Part shown: positions 43,170 through 51,965 of the stretch, in pieces
Numbering within the stretch: position 1 is the first letter of the stretch
How the letters are laid out: every line of letters begins with the position of its first letter
Made by a program: the position numbers and the translations under genes
Origin: Bradyrhizobium monzae
GTDB taxonomy: Bacteria; Pseudomonadota; Alphaproteobacteria; Rhizobiales; Xanthobacteraceae
Assembly (NCBI RefSeq): GCF_021458635.1
Contig: NZ_JAIRDQ010000004.1
Coordinates: 62,001-126,000 of the forward strand
Reading direction: 5' to 3'
DNA length: 64,000 nt
Notes under the pieces: generated by a model
Told to the model about the DNA's origin: nothing
Seen by the model: only the letters and a program-made list of their open reading frames with translations
The model's database searches: none

Positions 43170-46100
43170 ATGAATTCGCGCGTATCGTGGAGTGTTGACG
43201 GCATCGATCCATCCGTCAGGGAGCGGGCCGAAGCTGCTGCGCGTCGCGCCGGCATGTCACTCAACGATTGGCTGAACTCCACGCTCGGCGAGCCTGCCGC
43301 GCCGAACTTTCGCGGGCCTTACGAGCAGCGTCAGGAGCAGCGTCCCGATCCGCGCTCGGCGCCGATGCCGAGCCAGGAGAGCCGCGACGTCGCCGACATC
43401 CATCAGCGGCTCGACGCGATCACCCAGCAGATCGAACGAATTTCAAAGCCCGCGCCGCGCCAGGACGGTTCACGCCAGGACGGTTCACGACAAGACGCCA
43501 CACGACAGGACGTCTCGCGCGAGCAGGGCGTCGCCCGGCAGCTCAACGACGCGATCTCGCGGCTCGATGCCCGCCTGTCGCAGATCTCGCGGCCCCCGCA
43601 GCCTCAACCTCAAGCGCAGCAGCCTCAAGCGCCGCGGCCCGCGCCGGTCGAGACGCGGCAGCGCCAGGCCGATGCGGTCGAGCGTGCCGCAGCCCAGGTC
43701 TATCGCAGCTCGCCGCCCCTGAGCCCCGCGTCGTTCGACGTCGCGGTCGCCGAGATCACCGCGCGGCAGAGCGAGCTCGACGGATTCGTACCGCGTCAGG
43801 TGCCGCCGCGCGCCGCGCCCTCGATCGCGCCGAGCGCAGCTCCCTATGCGCCACCGATGGCGCCGCCCGCGCCCGCCTATGCTCCGCCGCCACCGCAGTC
43901 AGGGCCGGATTTCTCGTCGCTCGAACGCCATCTGCTCAAGATCACGAGCCAGATCGAGTCGCTGCAGCGTCCCGACCATACCGATCAGGCGATCAACGGC
44001 TTCCGTGCCGAGCTCGCCGAGATCCGCAACGCCATCACCGAGGCGATGCCGCGCCGCGCGATCGAATCGATCGAGAACGAGATCCGCTCGCTGCACCGTC
44101 GCATCGACGAGACCCGCTCCAACGGCACCGACGGCCAGGTGCTCTCAGGCATCGAGCGCGCGCTCGCCGACATCAAGCAGGTGCTGCGCACGCTGACGCC
44201 GGCCGAGCAGCTCACCGGCTATGACGAGGCGATCCGCAATCTCGGCGCCAAGCTCGATCTGATCCTGCGCGCCAATGACGACCCTTCGACGGTGCGCCAG
44301 CTCGAAGGCGCGATCTCGGCATTGCGCGGCATCGTCTCGAACGTCGCCTCCAACGAAGCGCTGGCGCGGCTTTCCGAGGACGTGCAGCTGCTGTCGTCCA
44401 AGGTCGACCAGGTCAATCGCCCCTCGGACCGCGGCGACAGCTTCGCCGTGCTGGAGCAGCGCATCGCCGCGCTCACCGCTGCGCTAGAAACGCGCGAGCG
44501 GCCGCAAGCCGCCGAGAGCACCGAACATCTGGAAGGCGCGATCCGCGCGCTGTCCGACCGTTTCGACCGTATGCAGGTCGGCAACGACTCGGCCTCGACC
44601 TTCGCGCATCTCGAGCAGCGGGTCTCCTATCTGCTGGAGCGGATCGAGAACAATTCGGATTCACGCGGCAGCAATCTGGGCCGTGTCGAGGACGGGCTGC
44701 ACGACATCCTGCGGCACCTCGAACGGCAGCAGGCCACCTATTCCGCGCTCGCCGAGAGCCGAAGCTCGGCCCCGTCTCCCGATTCCGGAATGGTCGACCT
44801 CGTCAAGCGCGAGCTGTCCGACATCCGCTACAGCCAGGCCGAGACCAACCGCAGCACGCAGGATTCGCTGGAGGCCGTGCACAACACGCTCGGCCATGTC
44901 GTCGATCGTCTCTCGATGATCGAGGGCGATCTGCGTTCGGTGCGTACCGCGCCGCCGGCCCCTGCGCCGATGCCGATGGCTGCGCCCCTGCAGATGGCGG
45001 CACCGGCTGAGCCGGCGCCGATGGCGCGCGAGCAACAGCCGCAGCCACAGCAGCCGAAATACGATCCAAAGCCTGAGCTGCAAAATCCGGCCGCCGCGCA
45101 GCACGCGCATTCCACCTTCGTCGCCGCGCCGCGCGAATTCCATGCCGCGGCGCCCGCTGCACCGCCACCGGTGCCGACGGCGCCGGTTCCGCCGCGCGCG
45201 ATCAGCGAGATCCTCGAGCCGCACACGGCGCCCGCCCGCGCCGCGATCGCGCCCGAGCTGCCGCCGGATCACCCGCTCGAGCCCGGCACGCGTCCGAACG
45301 GCCGTCCCGCCACGCCGTCGGAGCGCATTGCCGCGTCCGAGAGCGCGATCAGCGAAATCCCCGCTCCGCCGAAGGAGCCGGTGTCGTCGTCGAGCTTCAT
45401 CGCGGCCGCGCGCCGCGCCGCGCAAGCTGCCGCCGCCGCGCAACCGCCGGAGAAGCCCGCCCGCGGCGTCAAGGCCGCGATCGCCGCCCGCACCAAGGAC
45501 AAAGGTCAAGCCAAGGTTCAAGGCCAGGAAGGCGCCTCGACCATCACCTCAAAAATCCGCTCGCTGCTGGTCGGCGCGAGCGTGGTCGTGATCGTGCTCG
45601 GCACCTTCAAGATGGCGATGAACCTGCTCGAAGGCGGCAGCGCACCGCCGGCACCGCAGGCGATGGAAAATACGTCGAGCCAGCCCGCGCCGCAGGCGCC
45701 GCCGCCGGTCGAGAACAAGCCCGCCGCGCCCGAGCAGGTCACACCGTCGATGACCTCGCCGACGCCGATCGGGAAGCAGTCGCAGAACAATGCCGCACCG
45801 GCGCCCGCGACGAATTCCGCCGGCACGGCCTCCGTCGAAATTCCGCCCGCTCCCGCCGTTGCGCCACCCGCGCGCTCCAGCGACGTCACCGGTGCACTGT
45901 CGGGCGCGAGCCACGCACGGCTCGGCACGGTCCAGGTGCCGCCGAGCGAGAAGCTGCCTGACGGCATCGCCGGCCCGGGCCTGCGCACCGCCGCGATGAA
46001 GGGCGATGCGAATGCAGCGTACGAGATCGGCCTGCGCTTTGCCGAGGGCAAGGGCGTGGCCGCGAATTACGACGAAGCGGCGAAGTGGTACGATCGCGCG

Positions 46101-46661
46101 GCACAGGCCGGCGTGGTGCCCGCGACCTTCCGTCTCGGCACGCTCTATGAAAAGGGCCTGGGCGTGAAGAAAGACGCCGACATCGCCCGCCGCTACTACA
46201 CGCAGGCCGCCGAGCGCGGCAACGCCAAGGCGATGCACAATCTCGCGGTGCTCGATGCCGACGGCGGCGGACGCGGCGCCAACTACAAGAGCGCGGCGCA
46301 GTGGTTCCGAAAAGCGGCCGATCGCGGCGTCGCCGACAGCCAGTTCAACCTCGGCATCCTCTATGCCCGCGGCATTGGCGTCGAACAGAACCTCGCCGAA
46401 TCCTACAAATGGTTCACGCTGGCGGCCGGACAGGGCGACGCGGACGCGGCGACCAAGCGCGACGACGTCGCCAAGCGCCTCGACCCGCAATCGCTCGCCG
46501 CCGCCAAGCTCGCGATCCAGACCTTCAGCGCCGAGCCGCAGCCCGACGACGCCGTCAACGTCCAGGCCCCCGCCGGCGGCTGGGACAGCGCACCGCAGGC
46601 TGCCGGAAAGCCCGCGCCGAAGCCGGTCGCAACGAAGAAGTCGGCGTCAGCGGCGCATTAA
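43170..46661 (+). CDS. PodJ-like polar localization protein with SEL1 repeats
   Basis: 1163 residues from the ATG at 43170. Order: a ribbon-helix-helix-like N-terminal piece (SVRERAEAAARRAGMSLNDW) as seen in PodJ-like proteins; Pro/Gln-rich linkers; long coiled-coil regions from about 235 to 600; a second Pro/Ala-rich linker; one membrane helix (LVGASVVVIVLGTFKMAMNL, about 801-820); a periplasmic Pro-rich part; and four SEL1 repeats from about 943 to 1107 (AAYEIGLRFAEGKGVAANYD, ATFRLGTLYEKGLG, SQFNLGILYARGIG and so on). In Caulobacter PodJ organises the flagellar pole; here a role in pole or cell-envelope organisation is inferred. The SEL1 part faces the periplasm, and a missing muramidase-like C-terminal domain is normal for rhizobial forms. 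Confidence 0.85.
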   Translation: MNSRVSWSVDGIDPSVRERAEAAARRAGMSLNDWLNSTLGEPAAPNFRGPYEQRQEQRPDPRSAPMPSQESRDVADIHQRLDAITQQIERISKPAPRQDGSRQDGSRQDATRQDVSREQGVARQLNDAISRLDARLSQISRPPQPQPQAQQPQAPRPAPVETRQRQADAVERAAAQVYRSSPPLSPASFDVAVAEITARQSELDGFVPRQVPPRAAPSIAPSAAPYAPPMAPPAPAYAPPPPQSGPDFSSLERHLLKITSQIESLQRPDHTDQAINGFRAELAEIRNAITEAMPRRAIESIENEIRSLHRRIDETRSNGTDGQVLSGIERALADIKQVLRTLTPAEQLTGYDEAIRNLGAKLDLILRANDDPSTVRQLEGAISALRGIVSNVASNEALARLSEDVQLLSSKVDQVNRPSDRGDSFAVLEQRIAALTAALETRERPQAAESTEHLEGAIRALSDRFDRMQVGNDSASTFAHLEQRVSYLLERIENNSDSRGSNLGRVEDGLHDILRHLERQQATYSALAESRSSAPSPDSGMVDLVKRELSDIRYSQAETNRSTQDSLEAVHNTLGHVVDRLSMIEGDLRSVRTAPPAPAPMPMAAPLQMAAPAEPAPMAREQQPQPQQPKYDPKPELQNPAAAQHAHSTFVAAPREFHAAAPAAPPPVPTAPVPPRAISEILEPHTAPARAAIAPELPPDHPLEPGTRPNGRPATPSERIAASESAISEIPAPPKEPVSSSSFIAAARRAAQAAAAAQPPEKPARGVKAAIAARTKDKGQAKVQGQEGASTITSKIRSLLVGASVVVIVLGTFKMAMNLLEGGSAPPAPQAMENTSSQPAPQAPPPVENKPAAPEQVTPSMTSPTPIGKQSQNNAAPAPATNSAGTASVEIPPAPAVAPPARSSDVTGALSGASHARLGTVQVPPSEKLPDGIAGPGLRTAAMKGDANAAYEIGLRFAEGKGVAANYDEAAKWYDRAAQAGVVPATFRLGTLYEKGLGVKKDADIARRYYTQAAERGNAKAMHNLAVLDADGGGRGANYKSAAQWFRKAADRGVADSQFNLGILYARGIGVEQNLAESYKWFTLAAGQGDADAATKRDDVAKRLDPQSLAAAKLAIQTFSAEPQPDDAVNVQAPAGGWDSAPQAAGKPAPKPVATKKSASAAH
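43461..43520 (+). repeat. 15-bp tandem repeat, four units, within the PodJ-like gene
   Basis: Four consecutive 15-base units (first two identical except the last base; the third and fourth more diverged) code for QDGSR, QDGSR, QDATR, QDVSR. They lie in the low-complexity linker after the N-terminal domain, so length changes would be tolerated in frame. Confidence 0.85.
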
Positions 46662-46702
46662 ATCGAAATAGCCTGAGGTCAGATCGGTCGAGCCACGGGC
46701 TC

Positions 46703-46857
46703 GGTGCACCTCTCCCGCTTGCGGGGGAGGTCGACGCGCTCGGCAGCGCACTTGCGCGCCTGAGCGCGGCGGGTGGGGGCTTTTCTCCTCTGGGAGAGTC
46801 CCACTGCGGAGATACCTTCTCCCCGACCCTCCCCCGCAAGCGGGGAGGGAGCGCACC
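46703..46857. repeat. Intergenic palindromic element, family B, copy 1
   Basis: The left end GGTGCACCTCTCCCGCTTGC is inverted at the right as CGCAAGCGGGGAGGGAGCGC followed by ACC, and the left arm is itself a small hairpin (CCTCTCCCGC / GCGGGGGAGG). It fills much of the 364-bp gap between the PodJ-like and TSUP genes. The rest of the gap (46858-47025) holds the TSUP leader and nothing else recognisable. A related element lies at 60629-60755. Confidence 0.7.
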
Positions 46858-47025
46858 TGCGTTGTCGCAACGAGCGCGCCCAATCTCGTCACTCCCACGC
46901 GCCCCATTCACTACACCCAAATTTCCCGGTCCCGCCCCGCGCCAAATTCCGCTATTGAAGGGCGCGGCATGCCCTTCCTGCGAGCGCTCCGCGAAATCGA
47001 TCCGTCTCGCCGGAGCGAGGGTCCG

Positions 47026-47943
47026 ATGCAGCTCTACCTTCCGATCGCCGATCTTCCGGTCAACGTGTTCCTGGTGCTGGCGATGGGCGCGGCCGTCGGC
47101 TTCGTCTCGGGCATGTTCGGGATCGGCGGCGGCTTCCTGATGACACCGCTGTTGATCTTCATCGGCATCACGCCCGCCGTCGCGGTCGCCTCCGTCGCGA
47201 GCCATATCGCGGCCTCGTCGTTTTCCGGTGCCCTCACCTATTGGCGGCGGCGTGCGATCGATCCGGCGCTGGCCAGCGTGTTGTTGTGCGGTGGCGTGAC
47301 CGGAACGGCGCTGGGGGTGTGGACCTTCACGCAGCTCCGCGCGCTCGGCCAACTCGATCTGATGATCGCGCTCTCTTACGTGATACTGCTCAGCACGGTC
47401 GGCAGCCTGATGTTCTCCGAAGGCCTGCGCGCGCTGATGCGGACCCGGCGCGGCGCCGTGCCGCCACGGCGCACGCACAACTGGATTCACGGCCTGCCGC
47501 TGAAGATGCGGTTCAAGCGCTCGAAGATTTACCTGTCGGTCATCCCGGTGGTCGTCATCGGCATCGTGATCGGCTTCATCGGCGCGGTCATGGGCATCGG
47601 CGGCGGCTTCATCCTGGTGCCGATCATGATCTATCTCCTGAGGGTGCCGACCTCGACGGTGATCGGGACCTCGATGGTGCTGACGCTGGTCACCATGCTG
47701 TTCGCGACCATGCTGCATGCGGTGACCAATCACCTCGTCGACGCCGTGCTGGCGCTGATCCTGATGGTCGGCGGCGTCACCGGCGCGCAATTCGGCGCCC
47801 GTGCCGGCCAGAAGATCCGCGGCGAGCAGCTGCGGCTGCTGTTGGGCCTGCTGATCCTTTCGGTCGGTGTCCGCTTCGCGGTCGAGCTGGTGATCCGCCC
47901 CGAAGACCTCTTCACCATCCGTGAGCTGGGGGTGAGCGGATGA
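47026..47943 (+). CDS. TSUP/TauE-SafE family permease
   Basis: 305 residues from the ATG at 47026 (GAGGG upstream); a longer frame to 46969 has an unlikely polar start. About eight membrane helices are seen, in two homologous halves, each with the family motif: GMFGIGGGFLMTPLLIFIGI in the first and GAVMGIGGGFILVPIMIYLL in the second. Members export or import sulfite, sulfoacetate, taurine-derived or other organic anions. The substrate cannot be assigned. It overlaps the TIGR02186 gene by 4 bp, and this pair is conserved in alphaproteobacteria, so the two products probably work together. Confidence 0.93.
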   Translation: MQLYLPIADLPVNVFLVLAMGAAVGFVSGMFGIGGGFLMTPLLIFIGITPAVAVASVASHIAASSFSGALTYWRRRAIDPALASVLLCGGVTGTALGVWTFTQLRALGQLDLMIALSYVILLSTVGSLMFSEGLRALMRTRRGAVPPRRTHNWIHGLPLKMRFKRSKIYLSVIPVVVIGIVIGFIGAVMGIGGGFILVPIMIYLLRVPTSTVIGTSMVLTLVTMLFATMLHAVTNHLVDAVLALILMVGGVTGAQFGARAGQKIRGEQLRLLLGLLILSVGVRFAVELVIRPEDLFTIRELGVSG

Positions 47944-48710
47944 TGCGTGCGCTCGCTGCGGCTCTCCTCGTCCTGTTGCTCGGCGCGTCCGCGCGGGCCG
48001 AGCGGCTGATCGTATCGGTCTCCAACCATCGCGTCACGGTGACGCCAAACTATTCCGGCGAGGAGCTGGTGCTGTTCGGCTCGGTGGAGAAGGATGCCTC
48101 CACGCCCGCCGACCGCACGGCTTACGACCTCGTGGTGACCGTGATGGGCCCGCGCGCCGACATGGTGACGCGGCGCAAGGAGCGCACCTTCGGCATCTGG
48201 ATCAACACCGACTACCGGCAGTTCCTGCAGGTGCCGAGCTATCTGGCGCTGTTCGCCAACCGCCCGTTCGACGGCATCACCTCGCCCGAGATCGCACGGC
48301 GGCAGCAGATCGGGCTCAACAATGTGCTGCTGACCCAGCGCGTCAGCGGCGATTACGCCGACGTGGTGCCGAACGACGCGTTCCGCTCCGCCTTCATCCG
48401 CCTGCGCACCCAGCGCGGGCTCTATCGCGAGGATGCGAGCGCGGTGACGTTCCTGACGCCGACGCTGTTCCGCACCGGCATCCCGCTGCCGGCGGAGGTG
48501 CCGATCGGGACCTATGAGGTCGAGATCAAGCTGTTCGCGAACGGCGCCTTCGTCGGCAAGACCGAGACCGCGTTCGAGATCGTCAAGGTCGGGTTCGAGC
48601 AGTTCGTGGCCAACACCGCGCGGCAGAACGGGCTGGTCTATGGCCTCGTCACGGCGGCGATGGCGCTGATGACGGGATGGATGGCGTCGATCGTGTTTCG
48701 GAAGGATTGA
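47940..48710 (+). CDS. TIGR02186 family membrane-anchored periplasmic protein
   Basis: 256 residues. A signal peptide (MMRALAAALLVLLLGASARA) precedes a periplasmic beta-rich domain beginning ERLIVSVSNHRVTVTPNYSG, and one membrane helix at the C-terminus (GLVYGLVTAAMALMTGWMAS) anchors it. RTAYDLVVTVMGPR and GIWINTDYRQFLQVPSYLAL are family features. The function is unknown; the fixed position after a TSUP permease suggests it is an accessory subunit or partner of that transporter. A family A palindrome follows 23 bp after the stop. Confidence 0.9.
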   Translation: MMRALAAALLVLLLGASARAERLIVSVSNHRVTVTPNYSGEELVLFGSVEKDASTPADRTAYDLVVTVMGPRADMVTRRKERTFGIWINTDYRQFLQVPSYLALFANRPFDGITSPEIARRQQIGLNNVLLTQRVSGDYADVVPNDAFRSAFIRLRTQRGLYREDASAVTFLTPTLFRTGIPLPAEVPIGTYEVEIKLFANGAFVGKTETAFEIVKVGFEQFVANTARQNGLVYGLVTAAMALMTGWMASIVFRKD

Positions 48711-48732
48711 GGGAGGCACACCGCCGCCCCAC

Positions 48733-48818
48733 CGTCATGCCCGGGCTTGTCCCGGGCATCCACGTTCTTACACGCGGCAACAAAGACGTGGATGGCCGGG
48801 ACAAGCCCGGCCATGACG
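48733..48818. repeat. Intergenic palindromic element, family A, copy 2
   Basis: Same design as 12661-12743: left arm CGTCATGCCCGGGCTTGTCC and right arm ending GCCCGGCCATGACG are inverted, with 16 or so unpaired bases in the middle. It lies between the convergent TIGR02186 and MBL-hydrolase genes. Confidence 0.8.
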
Positions 48819-48845
48819 AGGAGGAAAGAGTGCGCCACATCTCAG

Positions 48846-49619
48846 CTACGGCGCCTCCACCACCGTCGGCACGCCGGGCTCCAGCAGCCGCAACCGTGTC
48901 CCGAAACCCAGCACATCGAAAGTCTTGCGCAAATCCTCGCTGCTCTGGCGGAAATGCGCCCAGCCCTCGGTGTGCACGGGCACGATCATCGCGTCGGGGA
49001 AGGCCCGCGCGGTCTCGATGGTGTCGTTGGTGTCCATGGTGAGATGGAACGGTCCGCGGGTTTGCGCAGCGCCCGCAAAGGGCATCACCACGCCGCATTT
49101 GAAACGACGCGCGACCTCGGCGACACCGTCGAACCAGGTGGTGTCGCCGCTGATATAGACCGGGCGCGTGTCCTTGCGGCTCGATTGCACCACGAAGCCG
49201 ATGACGTCGCCCGACAGCGGCTCGATGCCGGCCGGGCCGTGACGCGCCGGCGTGGCGGTAATGGTCAGCGTGTTGCCGTCGTCGTCCTTCAGATGCGCGG
49301 TCGCCCAGGGCGCGAGGCCCTCGACATGGCCTCCGAGACGTTTTGCGCCGGCCTCGGTCGTCAGTGCACGCGGCGCCTTGAGCAGATAGTCGCGGCCGGA
49401 CTTGTCGAGATTGTCCGAGTGCTGGTCGTGGCTGAGCAGCACCGCATCGATCGGGCCGATCGCATCGGCCTTTACCGCGGGACCGATGGTCTTCTCCAGC
49501 TTCACATGCGGCAACGCGTAAGCACCGGGCGCATCGAAAGTGGGATCGGTGAGCAGGCGAAAGCCGTCGATCTCGATCAGCGCGGTGGGGCCGCCGATCA
49601 GGGTGATGGAAACAGGCAT
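48846..49619 (-). CDS. MBL-fold metal-dependent hydrolase (UlaG-like)
   Basis: 257 residues. It starts MPVSITLIGGPTALIEIDGF and LLTDPTFDAPG, the common opening of UlaG-type hydrolases. The metal motif is a variant, LLSHDQHSDNLD, with a glutamine where the classic H-x-H-x-D-H has a residue between, and further histidines follow in TPARHGPAG and PVHTEGWAHF; GDTTWFDG carries the metal-bridging aspartate. UlaG is an L-ascorbate-6-phosphate lactonase; relatives hydrolyse other lactones or phosphodiesters, and the substrate here is unknown. No neighbour suggests a pathway. Confidence 0.88.
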   Translation of the reverse strand: MPVSITLIGGPTALIEIDGFRLLTDPTFDAPGAYALPHVKLEKTIGPAVKADAIGPIDAVLLSHDQHSDNLDKSGRDYLLKAPRALTTEAGAKRLGGHVEGLAPWATAHLKDDDGNTLTITATPARHGPAGIEPLSGDVIGFVVQSSRKDTRPVYISGDTTWFDGVAEVARRFKCGVVMPFAGAAQTRGPFHLTMDTNDTIETARAFPDAMIVPVHTEGWAHFRQSSEDLRKTFDVLGFGTRLRLLEPGVPTVVEAP

Positions 49620-49659
49620 GAGGGGAACTCCTCTTATACGACGGGCTTATGCGACAGAC

Positions 49660-50568
49660 TTAGGCGACAGATTTGGCGGGTCGCGTCACCAGGTAAATGC
49701 CGAGCGCCACCAGAATGATCCCCAGCAAGTCACGCGCTTCGACATGTTCGCCGAGCACGAGATACGCGAACAGCATGCCGAGCGGCGGCATCAGGAAATG
49801 ATAGGCACTGGCAGCGGTGGCGCCACACACTTTCAGGAGATGAAACCAGAGCCAGTAGGCCAGGATCGAGCCGCCGAGCACGAGGAACGCGAAGGCGCCG
49901 ATCAGGCCTGGGGTGACATCGATCGCATGAATGTCGGCGAAGGTGAGCGCGACCGGCGTCAGCACGATGCCGGCGGCGAGATTCTGCACGCCGTTGCCGA
50001 TCCACAGGGACCCCCTTGGCGCGAGCAGCTTGAACAGGATGGTGCCGACGACGATGGAGGCCAGTGAGGCCAGCGTGAAGAGGATGCCGTGCAAGCTGTC
50101 GGTGCCGACCGAGAGGCGGTGCCAGACGATCAGAGTGACGCCGATGATTCCGAGCAGAAGGCCGCTCGCCTTGCGCCAGGTCATGCCCTCGCCGAGCAGA
50201 AGTGCGGCGAGCGCGGCCGTGAACACCGGATTGGCCGAGACGATCAGGCCGCCGAGGCCGGCGGAGACCGATTGCAGGCCGGTGTAGCCGAGCCCGAGAT
50301 AGAGCGCGTTGTTGGCAATGCCGAGCACGGCAAAGATCAGGACATCGCGCCACGACAACGACCAGTCGCCGCGGGTAGCCGTGGCACCGAGGATCAAAAT
50401 GCCGGCAAGCGAGAAGCGCGCGGCAAGCAGGATCAGCGGCGGACAATGGGTGACGCCGATCTTGCCGGCGACGAAGGCATAGCTCCAGAGCAGGCAAAAC
50501 ACGCCGATGGCGAGCGGCAGGGTGTTGAAGCGGCTGCGGGGGACGGACATCGAGGGGGCGAGCGACAT
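49660..50568 (-). CDS. EamA/DMT-family transporter
   Basis: 302 residues with ten membrane helices in two EamA repeats. LPLAIGVFCLLWSYAFVAGK starts the first repeat, and GLGYTGLQSVSAGLGGLIVS with NPVFTAALAALLLGEGMTWR closes it; the second repeat ends with PPLGMLFAYLVLGEHVEARD. Such proteins are usually exporters of amino acids or other metabolites. The start could also be the ATG six codons in. It is divergent from a LysR-type regulator gene, and a dyad lies in the gap, which points to regulation of the transporter by that protein. Confidence 0.9.
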   Translation of the reverse strand: MSLAPSMSVPRSRFNTLPLAIGVFCLLWSYAFVAGKIGVTHCPPLILLAARFSLAGILILGATATRGDWSLSWRDVLIFAVLGIANNALYLGLGYTGLQSVSAGLGGLIVSANPVFTAALAALLLGEGMTWRKASGLLLGIIGVTLIVWHRLSVGTDSLHGILFTLASLASIVVGTILFKLLAPRGSLWIGNGVQNLAAGIVLTPVALTFADIHAIDVTPGLIGAFAFLVLGGSILAYWLWFHLLKVCGATAASAYHFLMPPLGMLFAYLVLGEHVEARDLLGIILVALGIYLVTRPAKSVA

Positions 50569-50621
50569 GGCGTTTCTTTCGGGGGCATTTCCTGAGCCCT
50601 CGATCTAGGGAGCCGGCTTGC

Positions 50622-50638
50622 CATTTGGAAATTAAATG
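50622..50638. promoter_or_regulatory. Candidate LysR-regulator box
   Basis: CATTT-N7-AAATG at 50622-50638 is a perfect dyad in the gap between the divergent EamA and LysR genes, the usual place and form of an LTTR recognition site. It is also the AT-richest point in the gap. Confidence 0.4.
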
Positions 50639-50677
50639 ATTAACTCGCGATCAGTGGATTTTCGAATGGAGGCGGGT

Positions 50678-51538
50678 ATGCTCGATCTGGAGCTTCTGCG
50701 CAGCTTTGTCTCGGTGGTCGAGGCCGGCGGCTTCACCCGCGCCAGCGAGCGCGTCCATCGCACGCAATCGACCGTCAGCCAGCAGATCAAGCGGCTGGAG
50801 GAGGATGTCGGCCAGGTGCTGCTGCACCGTGACGGCAAGGACGTGCGCCCGACCGAAGCCGGCGAGCGGCTGCTGTCCTATGCGCGGCGGTTGCTGTCGC
50901 TGGCGGAAGAAGCGCGCGACGTGCTGCGCGAGCCCGACGGGGGCGCGGTCCGGCTCGGCATCCCCGAAGATTTTGCGGCGTATCGTCTGGCAAAGCTGCT
51001 GGGCGCGTTCTCACGCTCGCATCCGAACCTGCGGCTCGACGTGCGCGCCGACCAGAGCAAGAACCTCGCCCGCGATCTCGAGCGCGGCGAGCTCGATCTC
51101 GCGCTCTACAAGCGCGAGGCCGGCGGCAAGGACGCCATCGCGATCTGGCCCGAGGAGGTGCACTGGGTCACCAGCAAGAGCCATCCGATCGACTTCAACG
51201 CACCGTCGGTGCCGCTGATCGGCTTTCCGCTCGGCTGCCTCTACCGCGCCGGCGCGATCCATGCGCTGGAAAGCGCCGGCCGCGCCTGGCACATGTCGTA
51301 CTCGTCATCGAGCCTCGCCGGCATCCAGGCCGCGGTCGCCGCCGGCATGGGCCTGAGCATCCTGTCGGAGATGTCGATTCAATCAGACCATCGCGTGCTG
51401 ACGGCCAAGGACGGTTTTGCGCCGATCAACCGCACCGAAGTGGCGCTAATGGCCGCGCCCAACGCCAGCTCCGCGACGCTGCGGCTGGCGGATCGGCTCG
51501 CGGAGTTTTGCGAGAACGTGCAGGCGAAGGCGGCTTAG
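50678..51538 (+). CDS. LysR-family transcriptional regulator
   Basis: 286 residues from the ATG at 50678, preceded by GGAGGCGGGT; earlier in-frame ATGs at 50636 and 50666 precede the conserved start MLDLELLRSFVSVVEAGGFT. The helix-turn-helix is in RASERVHRTQSTVSQQIKRL, and the effector-binding domain runs from VRLGIPEDFAAYRLAKLLGA to the end, with a second lobe containing SLAGIQAAVAAGMGLSILSE. The divergent EamA exporter is the likely target, as LysR and DMT genes are often paired this way. The ligand is not known. Confidence 0.93.
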   Translation: MLDLELLRSFVSVVEAGGFTRASERVHRTQSTVSQQIKRLEEDVGQVLLHRDGKDVRPTEAGERLLSYARRLLSLAEEARDVLREPDGGAVRLGIPEDFAAYRLAKLLGAFSRSHPNLRLDVRADQSKNLARDLERGELDLALYKREAGGKDAIAIWPEEVHWVTSKSHPIDFNAPSVPLIGFPLGCLYRAGAIHALESAGRAWHMSYSSSSLAGIQAAVAAGMGLSILSEMSIQSDHRVLTAKDGFAPINRTEVALMAAPNASSATLRLADRLAEFCENVQAKAA

Positions 51539-51548
51539 CGAGCGCCGG

Positions 51549-51955
51549 CTACTCGGATTGGACCAGAGCTTCTTTGGCCAACACCCAGCCGGAGAGGCCG
51601 TACGACGAGCTTAAAACAAAACCTTTGACGCCGCTTGCCGTGAGCGTCTGCGCCGCAGCAGACAGATCGGCCGCCCATGGCCCTGGGGCGCCCACCATAC
51701 GGTAGCACTCTGCGATTCTGGAGCCATGGTCGGTGAACACACGCTCGACGGAGACGACCTCCAATGAGAAGATGATATTTCCGAATGCGTCGTTCTCGAA
51801 TTGATATCCCTCGACACCATTGAAAACGATGGTGCGCGGGCGCTGTTCCCGCTTCGCAGCGTCTCTCGGATCAGGCCTTGTGTGAAGTTGATCTGCCGGG
51901 CTTCGCAGTTCACCTCGTACGATGAAACGAAATCATCATGAAGCGAGGGCAGCAT
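51549..51955 (-). pseudogene. Small gene disrupted by a one-base frameshift
   Basis: The ATG at 51955 with GAGGAA before it starts MLPSLHDDFVSSYEVNCEAR, which reads well up to about 51887 and then turns into unrelated sequence. Shifting the frame by one near 51886-51890 gives LHTRPDPRDAAKREQRPRTI, then VFNGVEGYQFENDAFGNIIF, SLEVVSVERVFTDHG and a long smooth C-terminus that stops with TAG at 51549. The simplest reading is loss of one base from a lysine or asparagine codon after EARQI. The intact product would be about 135 residues, a cytoplasmic protein of a family I do not name. A sequencing error cannot be excluded. Confidence 0.75.
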
Positions 51956-51965
51956 GCTCGCTTCC

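Noticed and set aside
46969..47025. Longer N-terminus for the TSUP permease
   Set aside because: The extra 19 residues are polar and basic, while GAGGG stands right before the ATG at 47026.
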